Part shown: positions 1 to 6,551 of the stretch, one piece after another
How the letters are laid out: each line of letters starts with the position of its first letter
How positions within the stretch are numbered: the first letter of the stretch is position 1
Assembly: GCA_024278715.1 (NCBI GenBank)
Contig: JAJRSN010000376.1
Location: 1 to 13,924 of the forward strand
From: Calditrichota bacterium
GTDB taxonomy: Bacteria; Calditrichota; Calditrichia; Calditrichales; Calditrichaceae
DNA length: 13,924 bases
Reading direction: 5' to 3'
Translations under genes and position numbers: made by a program
Notes under the pieces: model-generated
The model's database searches: none
Seen by the model: the letters and a program-made list of their open reading frames with translations, nothing else
What the model was told of the DNA's origin: nothing

Positions 1-40
1 CAAAGACAGCGGTCAAAGCATCTTTCATGTTCATATCCAT
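1..40 (-). CDS. N-terminal fragment of an unidentified protein (runs off the left edge)
   Basis: Reading leftward on the minus strand, an ATG at 40 opens a frame that stays open to the window edge and gives MDMNMKDALTAVF. Two more in-frame ATG codons follow at 34 and 28, so the exact start is uncertain, and no clear Shine-Dalgarno sequence precedes any of them. Thirteen residues are too few to assign a family. The main support for a real gene is the structured, GC-rich leader just upstream (68-113) and the lack of any other gene in the first 260 bases. It could be a chance open frame. Confidence 0.35.
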   Translation of the reverse strand, partial: MDMNMKDALTAVF

Positions 41-67
41 CTGCTAAGCGGGCGTCGTTTGATGTGG

Positions 68-113
68 CCTCCGGGTTAATAGTTTAGCCGTCTTTGACGG
101 CTGCCCCCGGCGG
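68..113 (-). ncRNA. Nested stem-loop, candidate structured leader of the left-edge gene
   Basis: An inner perfect 7-bp stem (AGCCGTC at 86-92 with GACGGCT at 96-102, loop TTT) lies inside an outer 5-bp GC stem (CCGGG at 71-75 with CCCGG at 106-110). Past a T/C mismatch, CC at 68-69 can also pair with GG at 112-113. The element is 28 bases upstream of the possible minus-strand start at 40, so it would lie in that gene's 5' leader. No T-run follows on either strand, so it is not a standard terminator. I do not recognise a riboswitch family. The strand assignment is inference. Confidence 0.35.
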
Positions 114-258
114 AACGGATATTTCTCGCGAATTTTCGTCTTCAATTTAATTCATTCCCTAAGTGAATAAATTTCGCTTTTCTGAGGATGCCAATTCTCA
201 CATTATTAGTATTGAAGCATGGCGCATAATTTATTAGTTTTTCGATTGAGACAAATAC

Positions 259-263
259 GGAGG
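259..263 (+). promoter_or_regulatory. Ribosome binding site that selects the TTG start of the HAD gene
   Basis: GGAGG at 259-263 is followed by 6 bases and then TTG at 270, ideal spacing. The ATG at 219, in the same frame, lacks any purine-rich element, so this site decides the start. Confidence 0.7.
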
Positions 264-269
264 ATAAAA

Positions 270-962
270 TTGAAGCTAACGTCCATAAAGCAAATTATTT
301 TTGACGCGGACGACACCCTGTGGGAAAATAACATCTATTACGTCCGGGCGACCGAAGATTTCATCAAACTTCTGACAAGCAAAGGATTTAATAGAGATCA
401 AATACAAAAAGAATTTGATGATCTCGAGTTTAAGGTTGTTGAAGAACGCGGTTATGGCAGTTACAATTTCGTTTATATTCTGGAAACGCTCTATCAAAGA
501 TATCAGAACCATATTGACTATAAAGACTTTAAAACAATAATCGATCGCTTTTCGCAACATCCGAAAATAAAACCGCGATTATTCGAAGGAGTGATAGAAA
601 CGTTGACCTATCTAAAAGAAAAATACAAATTATTTGTTTTAACCAAAGGCGATTTTAAGGAACAGGAACAAAAAATTTTAAACGCGGGAATTCATCGGTT
701 GGTTAACGCTTATTTTATCGTGCCGGAAAAAGACGATTCGGTTTACAAACAGATTATCGCGCAGCATCATTGGAGCCCCGAAGAAACCTGCATGGTGGGC
801 AACAGCCCCAAATCGGATATTAATCCCGCATTGCGCGTCGGAATGTTCGCCATCTACATCCCCTATTCCGATACATGGAAATTGGATGACGAAAAAATTC
901 TACCCGTAAACGGTCGTTTTTTACAGGTTGATCGATTCCCGGAACTGAAAAAAGTATTTTAA
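270..962 (+). CDS. HAD-superfamily hydrolase (phosphatase-like)
   Basis: A cytoplasmic HAD-fold hydrolase of about 230 residues, probably a phosphatase acting on a small phosphorylated metabolite. Motif I is FDADDTLW, with nucleophile D12 and acid/base D14. Motif II is LTKGD (T125), the motif III lysine is probably K154, and motif IV is GNSPKSD (177-183). The insert between motifs I and II (about residues 20-100) is helical, as in C1-cap HADs such as YjjG or phosphoglycolate phosphatase relatives. The start chosen is TTG at 270, because GGAGG at 259-263 sits 6 bases before it. An in-frame ATG at 219 would add 17 basic residues but has no ribosome-binding site. The substrate cannot be told from sequence. 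It ends 3 bases from the convergent lipoprotein gene. The hydrolase fold is secure; a nucleotidase or phosphoglycolate phosphatase role is possible. Confidence 0.85.
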   Translation: MKLTSIKQIIFDADDTLWENNIYYVRATEDFIKLLTSKGFNRDQIQKEFDDLEFKVVEERGYGSYNFVYILETLYQRYQNHIDYKDFKTIIDRFSQHPKIKPRLFEGVIETLTYLKEKYKLFVLTKGDFKEQEQKILNAGIHRLVNAYFIVPEKDDSVYKQIIAQHHWSPEETCMVGNSPKSDINPALRVGMFAIYIPYSDTWKLDDEKILPVNGRFLQVDRFPELKKVF

Positions 963-965
963 TAT

Positions 966-1595
966 CTATTGGTCGTAAATCAATTCGGCGTTAATGATGT
1001 CGCCGTCAATCTGGCTTCCGGAATCCGCATATACGAGCACCTGAGTATATTTTGCCTTAACTTCAATATCACCTTTGACACGAGAACTGTCTTTTAAATA
1101 AATCTCAATCTTACGCTTCTCGTCCCGCTCGCCTTTCCCTTTAATCACAATACTTCCCTCAATCACCGAGTGATCGTTTAAAAACACATCGCCGTTTACT
1201 GTGGAAACATCGCCCAAGATATGTCCGCGAACCAATCGCAGCGATCCGTTGACCGAAGCGATGTCTCCGCTAACCGTTGCTTCTTCGTTAATTTTAATGG
1301 AACCGTTAATCACCGTAATTCCTTCGGTTACCCGACTCTTCTTTCCGATTATCACCTGACCGTTAACGGACTTAATACCTTCAACTTTACTGTTCTCGCC
1401 GATAACCACGCGTCCGTTAACCGTGCGCGCGTCGCCGTTAATAATACAATTATCTCCGATAATGATATCCCCGTTGATGGTATTCAAATCGTTGTTGACT
1501 GTTTTGCCGTCTTCAATTACAATACTTTCGTTAACTTTAGCAGTGCACGAAAAAAGAAAAATCGCGGTTATTGCTATGAGAGAAAAACTGCGCAT
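966..1595 (-). CDS. Lipoprotein built of 18-19-residue beta-helix-like repeats
   Basis: A 209-residue predicted lipoprotein. The signal sequence ends in a lipobox-like FLFSC, so C17 would be lipidated. The mature part repeats a unit of the type (S/T)VNG-x-hydrophobic-x-IG-xxxx-VxG. The Asn-Gly pairs fall at 41, 60, 78, 97, 116 and 134, a period of 18-19 residues. That period matches one turn of a right-handed beta-helix, as in bactofilin-like polymer-forming proteins and hexapeptide proteins, though no enzyme active site is visible. A charged segment (153-165) breaks the repeats, and a further degenerate stretch closes the protein. GAGGAG at 1604-1609 precedes the ATG with good spacing. It is divergent from the rrf2-cyd genes and convergent with the HAD gene. 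Lipidation and repeats are seen; a cell-envelope scaffold role is inference. Confidence 0.75.
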   Translation of the reverse strand: MRSFSLIAITAIFLFSCTAKVNESIVIEDGKTVNNDLNTINGDIIIGDNCIINGDARTVNGRVVIGENSKVEGIKSVNGQVIIGKKSRVTEGITVINGSIKINEEATVSGDIASVNGSLRLVRGHILGDVSTVNGDVFLNDHSVIEGSIVIKGKGERDEKRKIEIYLKDSSRVKGDIEVKAKYTQVLVYADSGSQIDGDIINAELIYDQ

Positions 1596-1673
1596 GTTTA
1601 TATCTCCTCAAATATTCTTAAACTATTAGACGAAAACCAAATCTGTTTGTTACAATCAATTTAATAAAAACTT

Positions 1674-1702
1674 TTGCATAATAAAAAAACCATTTTTATA
1701 TT
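1674..1702 (+). promoter_or_regulatory. Sigma-70-type promoter of rrf2 and probably the cyd genes
   Basis: TTGCAT (1674-1679) and TATATT (1697-1702) are separated by exactly 17 bases, predicting a start near 1709. A TTG at 1674 begins an open frame continuous with the regulator, but it lies inside this -35 box, which argues for the downstream ATG starts. Confidence 0.6.
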
Positions 1703-1713
1703 AAACCGTTCAG

Positions 1714-1725
1714 GTAATATATTAC
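1714..1725 (+). promoter_or_regulatory. Perfect 12-bp palindrome at the rrf2 transcription start, candidate operator
   Basis: GTAATATATTAC is fully self-complementary and lies a few bases after the predicted start site of rrf2, upstream of its start codon. Rrf2-family repressors commonly bind AT-rich dyads over their own promoters, so this is a plausible autoregulatory operator. AT-rich palindromes also occur by chance. Confidence 0.35.
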
Positions 1726-1739
1726 TTATGCGGTATTGT

Positions 1740-2189
1740 ATGGTTAAGAATGTTCTGATTAAACGCGAATATGATTATGCAGTACGTATCTGCGCCTATC
1801 TTGCGGGACAAAAAGCCAACGCCCCAATTCCCTTATCCCAAATAACCCGATTACTTGCCATATCCCGTCCCTTTGCCAGTAAAATTGTTTTTCAATTAAG
1901 AAAAGCCGGATTAATAGGAACTGCTCAGGGAAAGTACGGAGGTATTTTCCTTAACCGCGACCCGCAGCACATTTCCGTTCTGGACATTTTATACGCCATG
2001 AATTTCGATTCAACCGTAAACGAGTGTTTGCGCAATCCGGTAATTTGCCCGTTGATCGGGTATTGTAAAACCCATCTTTTTTTTAAAGAGCAGGAAGAGC
2101 AAATGTTGAAAAATTTCAGCGACAAAAAGATATCCGAACTGGTGTTTTATGAGCACGATATTAACCCGAACTATAAAAAACCGGAATAA
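1740..2189 (+). CDS. Rrf2-family transcriptional regulator with three cysteines (probable Fe-S sensor)
   Basis: A small winged-helix regulator of the Rrf2 family (IscR/NsrR/RirA/CymR relatives). Residue numbers count from ATG 1740 (149 aa). The N-terminus (LIKREYDYAVRICAYLA) and the helix-turn-helix with GKYGGIFL wing (residues about 64-73) are typical. Three cysteines lie in ECLRNPVICPLIGYC at C96, C103 and C109, spaced C-x6-C-x5-C. IscR, NsrR and RirA hold an iron-sulfur cluster with cysteines in this same region, so cluster binding is likely but inferred. ATG 1728 would add four residues; neither start has a strong ribosome-binding site, and 1740 was chosen because family members begin a few residues before the LIKREYDYAVR segment. 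The gene ends 37 bases before cydA on the same strand, implying that it controls the oxidase genes in response to oxygen, NO, iron or redox state. Confidence 0.88.
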   Translation: MVKNVLIKREYDYAVRICAYLAGQKANAPIPLSQITRLLAISRPFASKIVFQLRKAGLIGTAQGKYGGIFLNRDPQHISVLDILYAMNFDSTVNECLRNPVICPLIGYCKTHLFFKEQEEQMLKNFSDKKISELVFYEHDINPNYKKPE

Positions 2190-2215
2190 CAGTCCGTTTT
2201 TTTAAATAACCGGAA
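2179..2215 (+). terminator. Weak intrinsic terminator/attenuator between rrf2 and cydA
   Basis: CGGA (2182-2185) pairs with TCCG (2193-2196) around a 7-base loop that contains part of the rrf2 stop codon, followed by seven T (2197-2203). The A-run upstream can extend the stem past one unpaired C. The octamer AACCGGAA occurs at 2179-2186 and again at 2208-2215, so TCCG can instead pair with the second copy, next to the cydA Shine-Dalgarno sequence. The two folds exclude each other. The stem is short, so termination would be partial. Confidence 0.4.
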
Positions 2216-2226
2216 AGGAGGAAGGC

Positions 2227-3609
2227 ATGGGCGCCGTAACCTTAGCGCGGTGGCAATTTGCAATTACAACCGTATATCACTTCTTTTTTGTACCGTTGAC
2301 ATTGGGTCTCTCCGTTTTCGTGGCGATTCTGGAAACGCTTTACGTGGTGACCGGCAAAGAAGTTTACAAAAGAATGACCCTGTTTTGGGGGAAGCTGTTT
2401 ATAATCAACTTTATTCTTGGCGTAGTAACCGGATTAGTGCAGGAATTTCAATTCGGCATGAACTGGTCGGAATATTCCCGATTTGTCGGCGATATTTTTG
2501 GCGCGCCGTTGGCGATAGAAGCGCTGCTGGCGTTTTTTCTGGAATCCACTTTTTTGGGGGTATGGATTTTCGGTTGGGACAGGTTGTCGAAAAAAGCGCA
2601 TGCGGCAACTATTTGGCTTGTTGCTATCGGTTCCAATCTTTCCGCATTATGGATTTTGATCGCCAATTCGTTTATGCAGCAACCACGCGGATATGAACTT
2701 GTTCGCGACGCCGCCGGTAACGTAATCCGCGCTCAGATGACCAGTTTTGCGGACCTTGTTTTTAATCCCAATGTCTGGGTTCAGTTTCCGCATGTTTTAG
2801 CCAGCGGAATAGTCACCGCCGCCTTTTTTGTAATCGGCATCAGCGCTTATCATCTTTTCAAGAAAAGTAAAGACGGGCAGGCGTATCGGCTTTCGTTAAA
2901 GTACAGCGTTATTTACGGCTTCATCGGCATTCTGCTGGTGATTTTAATCGGTCACTCTCAGATGCAGCACATCGTACGCATCCAACCGATGAAGGTAGCC
3001 TCAGCCGAAGCCATCTGGAATACCGAAAATCCGGCGAGTCTCTCTTTATTTACGATAGGTGACGAAAAAGAGAGAAAAGATATTTTTGCCATTAAAATAC
3101 CGTACCTGGTTTCGGTTTTGGCTTACAACTCTCTGGAGGGAGAAATCAAAGGCATTAACCAATTGCAGGAAGAATACGAACAAAAATACGGACCCGGTGA
3201 TTACGTTCCGCCGGTGGCGGTTTCGTACTGGTCGTTCCGAATCATGGTCGGAGCTGGTATTTTAATGCTGCTCCTTTCGATTTATCTTTTAATTTATGTA
3301 ATCAAGGACAAATTCGAATTTAAGCCCTGGGTTTACAAGGCGCTGCTTTTTGCCATCGCTTTACCCTATCTGGCGAATTCAGCCGGCTGGATTTTAACGG
3401 AAGTGGGTCGTCAGCCATGGCTTGTTTACGGGTTACTAAAAACAACGGACGGCGTTTCTCCTTATACCGCCGTGAGTACGGGCGAAGTCTTGTTTTCGCT
3501 GATTACGTTTGGCATTCTTTACGGAATATTAATGGTTGTGGATGTTTATCTGTTAAAAAAATACGCTCTGGCGGGAACATCCGAAATTGACAAAGAAAAT
3601 GATTTATAA
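2227..3609 (+). CDS. cydA: Cytochrome bd ubiquinol oxidase subunit I
   Basis: The quinol-oxidising, heme-bearing subunit of the cytochrome bd terminal oxidase in the inner membrane; it reduces O2 to water. At 460 residues it is shorter than E. coli CydA (522), mostly because the C-terminal part of the Q-loop is reduced (short-Q-loop type). Heme ligands are visible: H18 (b595), H189 and M340 (b558). E98 and E106 of the proton and heme pocket lie in APLAIEALLAFFLEST. K256 and E261 in the Q-loop match the E. coli quinol-site pair K252/E257, and GRQPW is at 394-398. About nine membrane helices are expected. AAGGAGG (2215-2221) lies 5 bases before the ATG. It is followed after 13 bases by cydB. 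Identity is secure. Confidence 0.97.
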   Translation: MGAVTLARWQFAITTVYHFFFVPLTLGLSVFVAILETLYVVTGKEVYKRMTLFWGKLFIINFILGVVTGLVQEFQFGMNWSEYSRFVGDIFGAPLAIEALLAFFLESTFLGVWIFGWDRLSKKAHAATIWLVAIGSNLSALWILIANSFMQQPRGYELVRDAAGNVIRAQMTSFADLVFNPNVWVQFPHVLASGIVTAAFFVIGISAYHLFKKSKDGQAYRLSLKYSVIYGFIGILLVILIGHSQMQHIVRIQPMKVASAEAIWNTENPASLSLFTIGDEKERKDIFAIKIPYLVSVLAYNSLEGEIKGINQLQEEYEQKYGPGDYVPPVAVSYWSFRIMVGAGILMLLLSIYLLIYVIKDKFEFKPWVYKALLFAIALPYLANSAGWILTEVGRQPWLVYGLLKTTDGVSPYTAVSTGEVLFSLITFGILYGILMVVDVYLLKKYALAGTSEIDKENDL

Positions 3610-3622
3610 CGGGAGGTGAATC

Positions 3623-4636
3623 ATGGATTTAAACACAGTCTGGTTTATTTTGATCGCCGTCCTTTTTGTCGGATACTTTTTTCTGGAAGGATTTGATTTT
3701 GGCGTGGGGATGCTTGTTCCGTTTTTAGGAAAAAACGATACCGAACGCCGCGTGATCATTAATTCAGTCGGTACTTTTTGGGACGGCAACGAGGTATGGC
3801 TGATCACGGCGGGCGGAGCCATGTTTGCGGCTTTTCCGAACTGGTATGCCACGTTATTCAGCGGCTTTTATCCGGCATTGGTCTTAATGCTGGTAGGTTT
3901 GATTATCCGCGGCGTTGCTTTTGAATTCAGAAGTAAAGATAAAAGCCCGCAATGGCGTAATATCTGGGACTGGCTTTTAGCTGTCGGGAGTTTTGTTCCC
4001 GCGCTGCTCTGGGGCGTGGCGATGACCAATATCTGGCGCGGCGTTCCCATTAATGAGGATATGACCTACGTCGGCGGATTCTTTAATCTGCTCAATCCTT
4101 TTGCCTTGCTCGGCGGTGTGACCACCTTGTTTATTTTTCTGCTGCACGGAGCCTTGTTCTTAAATCTGAAAACAGAGGGCGAAATCTCCGCAAGAGCAAA
4201 AGTTGCCGCTCAACGATTATGGCTGCCCGCAATAATCCTGTTTTTAGCTTACATTCTTGCAAGCTATTTTCAAACAAATATTTTGCTTACCATGGGAATT
4301 AACCCGGGCGTCATTCCCATATTCGCAGTCATGGCTCTCTTTTTCTCTTATTTTTTGATTAAGAAAAACCGTCCCGGCTGGGCTTTTATCTTCACGGGCA
4401 TCACTATTGCATTTACAACTTTCACCATTTTCATCGCCATATTTCCGAATGTCATGATTTCGTCCTTGAATCCCGAATGGAATTTGAACATTTACAATGC
4501 GGCGTCTTCTCCTTATACTTTAAAAATTATGAGCATTGTCGCGCTTATCTTTCTTCCGATTGTGCTGGCTTATCAGATATGGAGTTACTATATCTTTAAA
4601 AAAAGAATCAGCACCAAATCGAAGCTGGAATATTAA
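3623..4636 (+). CDS. cydB: Cytochrome bd ubiquinol oxidase subunit II
   Basis: The second large subunit of cytochrome bd oxidase, a polytopic inner-membrane protein that pairs with CydA and supports heme insertion and the proton and oxygen paths. At 337 residues it is in the usual range (E. coli 379). Family signatures are GFDFGVGMLVPFLGKNDTER (23-42), WDGNEVWLITAGGAMFAAFP (53-72, with the conserved Asp at 54), RNIWDW (112-117), GSFVPALLWGVA (122-133) and FPNVMISS (274-281). The Shine-Dalgarno sequence GGAGGTGA (3612-3619) sits just before the ATG. The CydX/CydS small subunit often encoded after cydB was not found. The next gene, cydD, starts 186 bases later after a hairpin and a candidate promoter. 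Confidence 0.97.
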   Translation: MDLNTVWFILIAVLFVGYFFLEGFDFGVGMLVPFLGKNDTERRVIINSVGTFWDGNEVWLITAGGAMFAAFPNWYATLFSGFYPALVLMLVGLIIRGVAFEFRSKDKSPQWRNIWDWLLAVGSFVPALLWGVAMTNIWRGVPINEDMTYVGGFFNLLNPFALLGGVTTLFIFLLHGALFLNLKTEGEISARAKVAAQRLWLPAIILFLAYILASYFQTNILLTMGINPGVIPIFAVMALFFSYFLIKKNRPGWAFIFTGITIAFTTFTIFIAIFPNVMISSLNPEWNLNIYNAASSPYTLKIMSIVALIFLPIVLAYQIWSYYIFKKRISTKSKLEY

Positions 4637-4642
4637 ATCACC

Positions 4643-4676
4643 GGCAGCCGCTGCCTTGGGATTGGCGGCGGTTGTC
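4643..4676 (+). terminator. Strong GC hairpin after cydB (partial terminator or mRNA-processing stem)
   Basis: CAGCCGCTGCC (4645-4655) pairs with GGCGGCGGTTG (4664-4674), 11 bp including two G-U pairs with an 8-base loop; G4644-T4675 and G4643-C4676 extend it to 13. It begins 7 bases after the cydB stop. Only TTT interrupted by A follows, so it is a poor intrinsic terminator and may instead stabilise cydAB mRNA or reduce cydDC read-through. Confidence 0.5.
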
Positions 4677-4707
4677 TTTATGATTCGTATACGAACAATA
4701 CCGGAGC

Positions 4708-4762
4708 TGTCAATCAAATAGGTTATTCGGAAATTGACAAACATATTGCCCGGTTTTATTGA
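4708..4762 (+). promoter_or_regulatory. Candidate cydDC promoter with an inverted repeat over the -35 box
   Basis: TTGACA (4734-4739) matches the -35 consensus exactly; 17 bases later TATTGA (4757-4762) is a poor -10. A perfect 7-bp inverted repeat, TGTCAAT (4708-4714) and ATTGACA (4733-4739), overlaps the -35 and could be an operator or a stem. This would give cydDC its own start about 55 bases before the gene. Confidence 0.4.
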
Positions 4763-4822
4763 TCAACTTAATCCGCATTACTTTATCGATTATTCGAATA
4801 TTAATTAAAACGAAGATATTTG

Positions 4823-6547
4823 ATGAACTTAGACCGACGATTACTCAGTTTTCTAAAAGAAGTCCGCCTTCCTTTTTTGGGAACCGTTGTTTTTGCCTTT
4901 GTTGCTTCTTTAGCCACAATTGGGCAGGCATGGTATTTGAGCAGAATAATCGATTTAAGTTTTCTTAAGCGTTACAATTTGGAACAAGTTCTTCCGCTCA
5001 TTTTAATATTTATTGTTCTTACTCTCGGCAGATTTCTCAGCAATTGGTTCAGCGAAATTTCAGGCAGCGCGATGACCGCAAAAATAAAACTCGACCTCCG
5101 TCAAAAACTCATCGGGCATCTCAACAAAGTAAGTCCGATACTTATTGATCTCGAACGGCGCGGAGAATTGAGCAATACCATTCATAACGGCGTCGAAGCG
5201 CTTGACGACTATTTTAAAACCTACATTCCCCAACTCTTCAAGGCGGTCTTAATTCCTTTGGTCATTTTAATTTTCATCTTTCCGTTAGATATTCTTTCGG
5301 GCATTGTTTTTTTGTTTACCGCACCGGTAATACCCGTTTTTATGATTTTAATCGGTAAGTTGGCGGAGGCTGCCACAAAAAAACAGTGGAAAACATTAAG
5401 TTCCATGAGTGCGTTTTTATTGGACGTTATCGAGGGACTTACCACGCTTAAAATTCTTAATCGCAGTAAATCTCAGATCGCCAAAATTGAATCCATTAGC
5501 GAAGCGTTTCGCAGAACAACCATGAAGGTTCTGCAAATTGCCTTTCTTTCCGCGCTGGCGTTGGAAATGGCGGCAACCCTCAGTACGGCTGTTATCGCGG
5601 TTGAAATAGGGCTGCGTCTCCTTTATGCAAAAATGGCGTTTGTAGATGCACTGTTTATTTTAATTCTTGCTCCCGAATTTTATCAACCCATGCGCATGTT
5701 GGGCGCAAGCTTTCATTCCGGCATGGAAGGTTTTGAAGCCGCGCAAAGGATGTTCGAAATTTTTGAACTTCCGGCGCAATCCGTTGCGTTTAACAGACAA
5801 TTAAAAATAGAAAACAAAATTCCTGCGATCGAATTTAAAGACGTTTACTACACCTATCCTGGCGCTAAAACTCCTGCGCTTCGGGGAATTTCGTTTAAAA
5901 TTCCGCCCGGTCAAAAAACGGTTCTGATCGGTAAAAGCGGTTCCGGAAAATCAACAATATTTAATCTGTTACTCAAATATATTCAGGCGGAACGCGGAGA
6001 AATTCTGCTCAACTCCTTAAACCTGAACGAATTGAATTCCGAGGACTGGTACGAATACATTAGCTGGGTTCCTCAAAATCCTTATTTGTTCCATGACACA
6101 ATTGCCGGGAACGTGCGTTTAACCCATCCGAACGCTACCGACGAACAGGTTATTGAAGCCTGCAAAAAAGCAAAACTGGACGATTTTATCAGCAAACTTC
6201 CGCACGGGTACGAAACGCTAATCGGCGAACGGGGAGAGCGTTTAAGCGGAGGTCAGGCGCAACGAATCGCATTGGCGCGGGCTTTTCTTAAAGACGCCCC
6301 TATCCTGTTAATGGACGAACCCACAGCCAATCTGGACCCTCAACTCGATCGGGAAATTCAGGAAATTCTTCAAACCTTCAGCGGAAATAAAACCCGGTTT
6401 GTCATTGCGCATCGCCTGGACACAGTTAAAACAGCGGATCAAATTCTTGTTTTATCGCAGGGGAAAATTCAGGATTGCGGCTCATTCGATCAATTAAACC
6501 AACCGGGAAGATATTTTTCCGACATAAATAAAACGATAATGGGTTAA
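4823..6547 (+). CDS. cydD: Heterodimeric ABC transporter CydDC, CydD subunit (cytochrome bd assembly)
   Basis: An ABC half-transporter with six membrane helices fused to an ATPase. With CydC it forms the inner-membrane transporter required for cytochrome bd assembly; it was first described as a cysteine/glutathione exporter and more recently as a heme transporter. Numbering from ATG 4823 (574 aa): membrane domain about 1-310, Walker A GKSGSGKS (370-377), signature LSGGQ (474-478), Walker B ILLMDE (494-499), switch histidine H530 in IAHRLD. All ATPase motifs are canonical. A TTG directly before the ATG (4820) is an alternative start; neither has a good Shine-Dalgarno sequence. It is 4 bases from cydC, which with the cydAB context fixes the name over generic ABC exporters. 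Confidence 0.92.
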   Translation: MNLDRRLLSFLKEVRLPFLGTVVFAFVASLATIGQAWYLSRIIDLSFLKRYNLEQVLPLILIFIVLTLGRFLSNWFSEISGSAMTAKIKLDLRQKLIGHLNKVSPILIDLERRGELSNTIHNGVEALDDYFKTYIPQLFKAVLIPLVILIFIFPLDILSGIVFLFTAPVIPVFMILIGKLAEAATKKQWKTLSSMSAFLLDVIEGLTTLKILNRSKSQIAKIESISEAFRRTTMKVLQIAFLSALALEMAATLSTAVIAVEIGLRLLYAKMAFVDALFILILAPEFYQPMRMLGASFHSGMEGFEAAQRMFEIFELPAQSVAFNRQLKIENKIPAIEFKDVYYTYPGAKTPALRGISFKIPPGQKTVLIGKSGSGKSTIFNLLLKYIQAERGEILLNSLNLNELNSEDWYEYISWVPQNPYLFHDTIAGNVRLTHPNATDEQVIEACKKAKLDDFISKLPHGYETLIGERGERLSGGQAQRIALARAFLKDAPILLMDEPTANLDPQLDREIQEILQTFSGNKTRFVIAHRLDTVKTADQILVLSQGKIQDCGSFDQLNQPGRYFSDINKTIMG

Positions 6548-6551
6548 AGTC

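Noticed and set aside
40..125. Cyclic-di-GMP-I riboswitch, suggested by GCCTCCGGG on the plus strand
   Set aside because: The paired GGCAAACC and ACGCAAAGCC elements and the tetraloop-receptor layout are missing, and the nearest gene start is on the other strand.
219..269. ATG at 219 as start of the HAD hydrolase
   Set aside because: The extra 17 residues are basic and unlike the family start, there is no ribosome-binding site, and TTG 270 has GGAGG at ideal spacing.
1221..1664. Plus-strand open frame opposite the lipoprotein gene
   Set aside because: It mirrors the repeat-rich lipoprotein, has no ribosome-binding site, and shows only antisense-type composition.
4536..4721. Small frame across the end of cydB with a hydrophobic stretch, considered as CydX
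   Set aside because: It overlaps cydB, has no ribosome-binding site, its hydrophobic part is encoded by the GC hairpin, and it lacks CydX similarity.
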